Below the pieces are notes generated by a model. The model did no database searches, was not told where the DNA came from, and worked only from the letters and a program-made list of their open reading frames with translations. Both the position numbers and the translations under genes were made by a program. Shown here piece after piece: positions 5,156 to 5,372 of a DNA stretch of 5,372 bases. The DNA is from Clostridium sp. UBA4108 (lineage in GTDB: Bacteria; Bacillota; Clostridia; Clostridiales; Clostridiaceae): contig DFXM01000006.1 in NCBI GenBank assembly GCA_002381695.1, positions 79,294 to 84,665 on the forward strand. Direction: 5' to 3'. Each line of letters begins with the position of its first letter. The stretch's first letter is position 1.

Positions 5156-5184
5156 ATTATAGTATATTGTTGTAAATTTCCTAA
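5156..5184 (-). promoter_or_regulatory. Probable promoter of the DJ-1-like gene
   Basis: On the - strand a perfect TATAAT lies at 5161-5156, and a weak -35 (TTAGGA, 5184-5179) sits at the ideal 17 nt. A closer -35 match, TTGTTA (5187-5182), is spaced 20 nt. Transcription would start near 5149, leaving a leader of roughly 27 nt before ATG 5122. An imperfect dyad TTGTT/AACAA (5167-5171 and 5183-5187) covers the promoter spacer and could be an operator. It does not match the Rrf2 site at the same spacing. Confidence 0.45.
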
Positions 5185-5232
5185 CAATTAACAAGTATGC
5201 TACAATTTTAAGCTATAATTCTAAGGTGTTCA

Positions 5233-5253
5233 AGCTAAAAACTCACTTTAGCT
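5233..5253. other. Hairpin in the gene-free right end
   Basis: AGCTAAA (5233-5239) and TTTAGCT (5247-5253) form a perfect 7-bp stem with a 7-nt loop. Neither strand has a clear T-run after it, so it is not a standard terminator. The surrounding 5195-5372 is AT-rich, with no coding frame or RNA gene that I can support. It is probably the space between the DJ-1-like gene and a gene beyond the window. Confidence 0.3.
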
Positions 5254-5372
5254 CTGTTATTTAACATATATATAAGTTGTAATTAAGCTTCTACATTATA
5301 CAAATAGACTTTTATTTTATAAACTATTTAAATTGAACTTCATATTATTGTTGTGAATACCATTTGCAGGAA

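Noticed and set aside
5123..5194. N-terminal extension of the DJ-1-like protein to a TTG
   Set aside because: The extension has no ribosome site, covers the probable -10 box, and precedes the conserved start of the fold. ATG 5122 has GGAGG 8 nt upstream.
5198..5219. Possible rightward promoter (TG-C-TACAAT at 5198-5206, and TATAAT at 5214-5219)
   Set aside because: No gene follows on the + strand within the window and the -35 matches are poor; such hexamers are common in AT-rich DNA.

Overview
The window looks like chromosomal DNA from a low-GC Gram-positive anaerobe of the Clostridium type. This is inferred from the strong A+T bias, the AGGAGG-type Shine-Dalgarno sequences before most genes, one TTG start, and protein families typical of clostridia. 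No rRNA, tRNA, CRISPR array or transposase gene was seen.

Left part (1-2305, + strand). After a probable terminator of a gene outside the window (102-143) comes an autoregulated Rrf2-family regulator (202-630). Its near-perfect sigma-A promoter (TTGACA-N17-TATAAT) carries a palindrome, GTTGTAAC-N7-GTTACAAC, whose spacer contains the -10 box. An almost identical palindrome (706-728) precedes the next transcription unit, which encodes a LigB-type extradiol dioxygenase of the DOPA-dioxygenase/YgiD family (865-1641) and a cytoplasmic DsbA/FrnE-like thiol oxidoreductase (1661-2305), 19 nt apart. The two matching operators, with Cys25 and Cys100 in the regulator, suggest a small thiol-sensing regulon for catechol/quinone, electrophile or oxygen stress. 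A strong hairpin terminator separates the two units. A 24-codon orphan reading frame between operator and dioxygenase may be the relic of a lost gene.

Centre (2336-2586). Between the ends of two converging units lies a 251-bp, non-coding, nearly full-length inverted repeat. It has perfect 18-bp termini, a possible CTA target duplication, and a GC-richer tip that folds into two hairpins with identical AGGAC loops. It resembles a MITE-like mobile palindrome or a structured RNA and is the most unusual thing here.

Right part (2600-5122, all - strand). Read in the direction of transcription there are a DJ-1/PfpI-family protein with an intact Cys nucleophile (5122-4517), a small degenerate SAM-methyltransferase-like protein (4473-3907), a ferritin-like diiron protein starting at TTG (3706-3251), and an HD-domain-like protein whose HD doublet is His-Gly (3136-2600). 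Several of these fit a redox or oxygen-stress theme, but nothing in the sequence proves that they work together. Positions 5195-5372 hold no gene, only AT-rich DNA with one hairpin.
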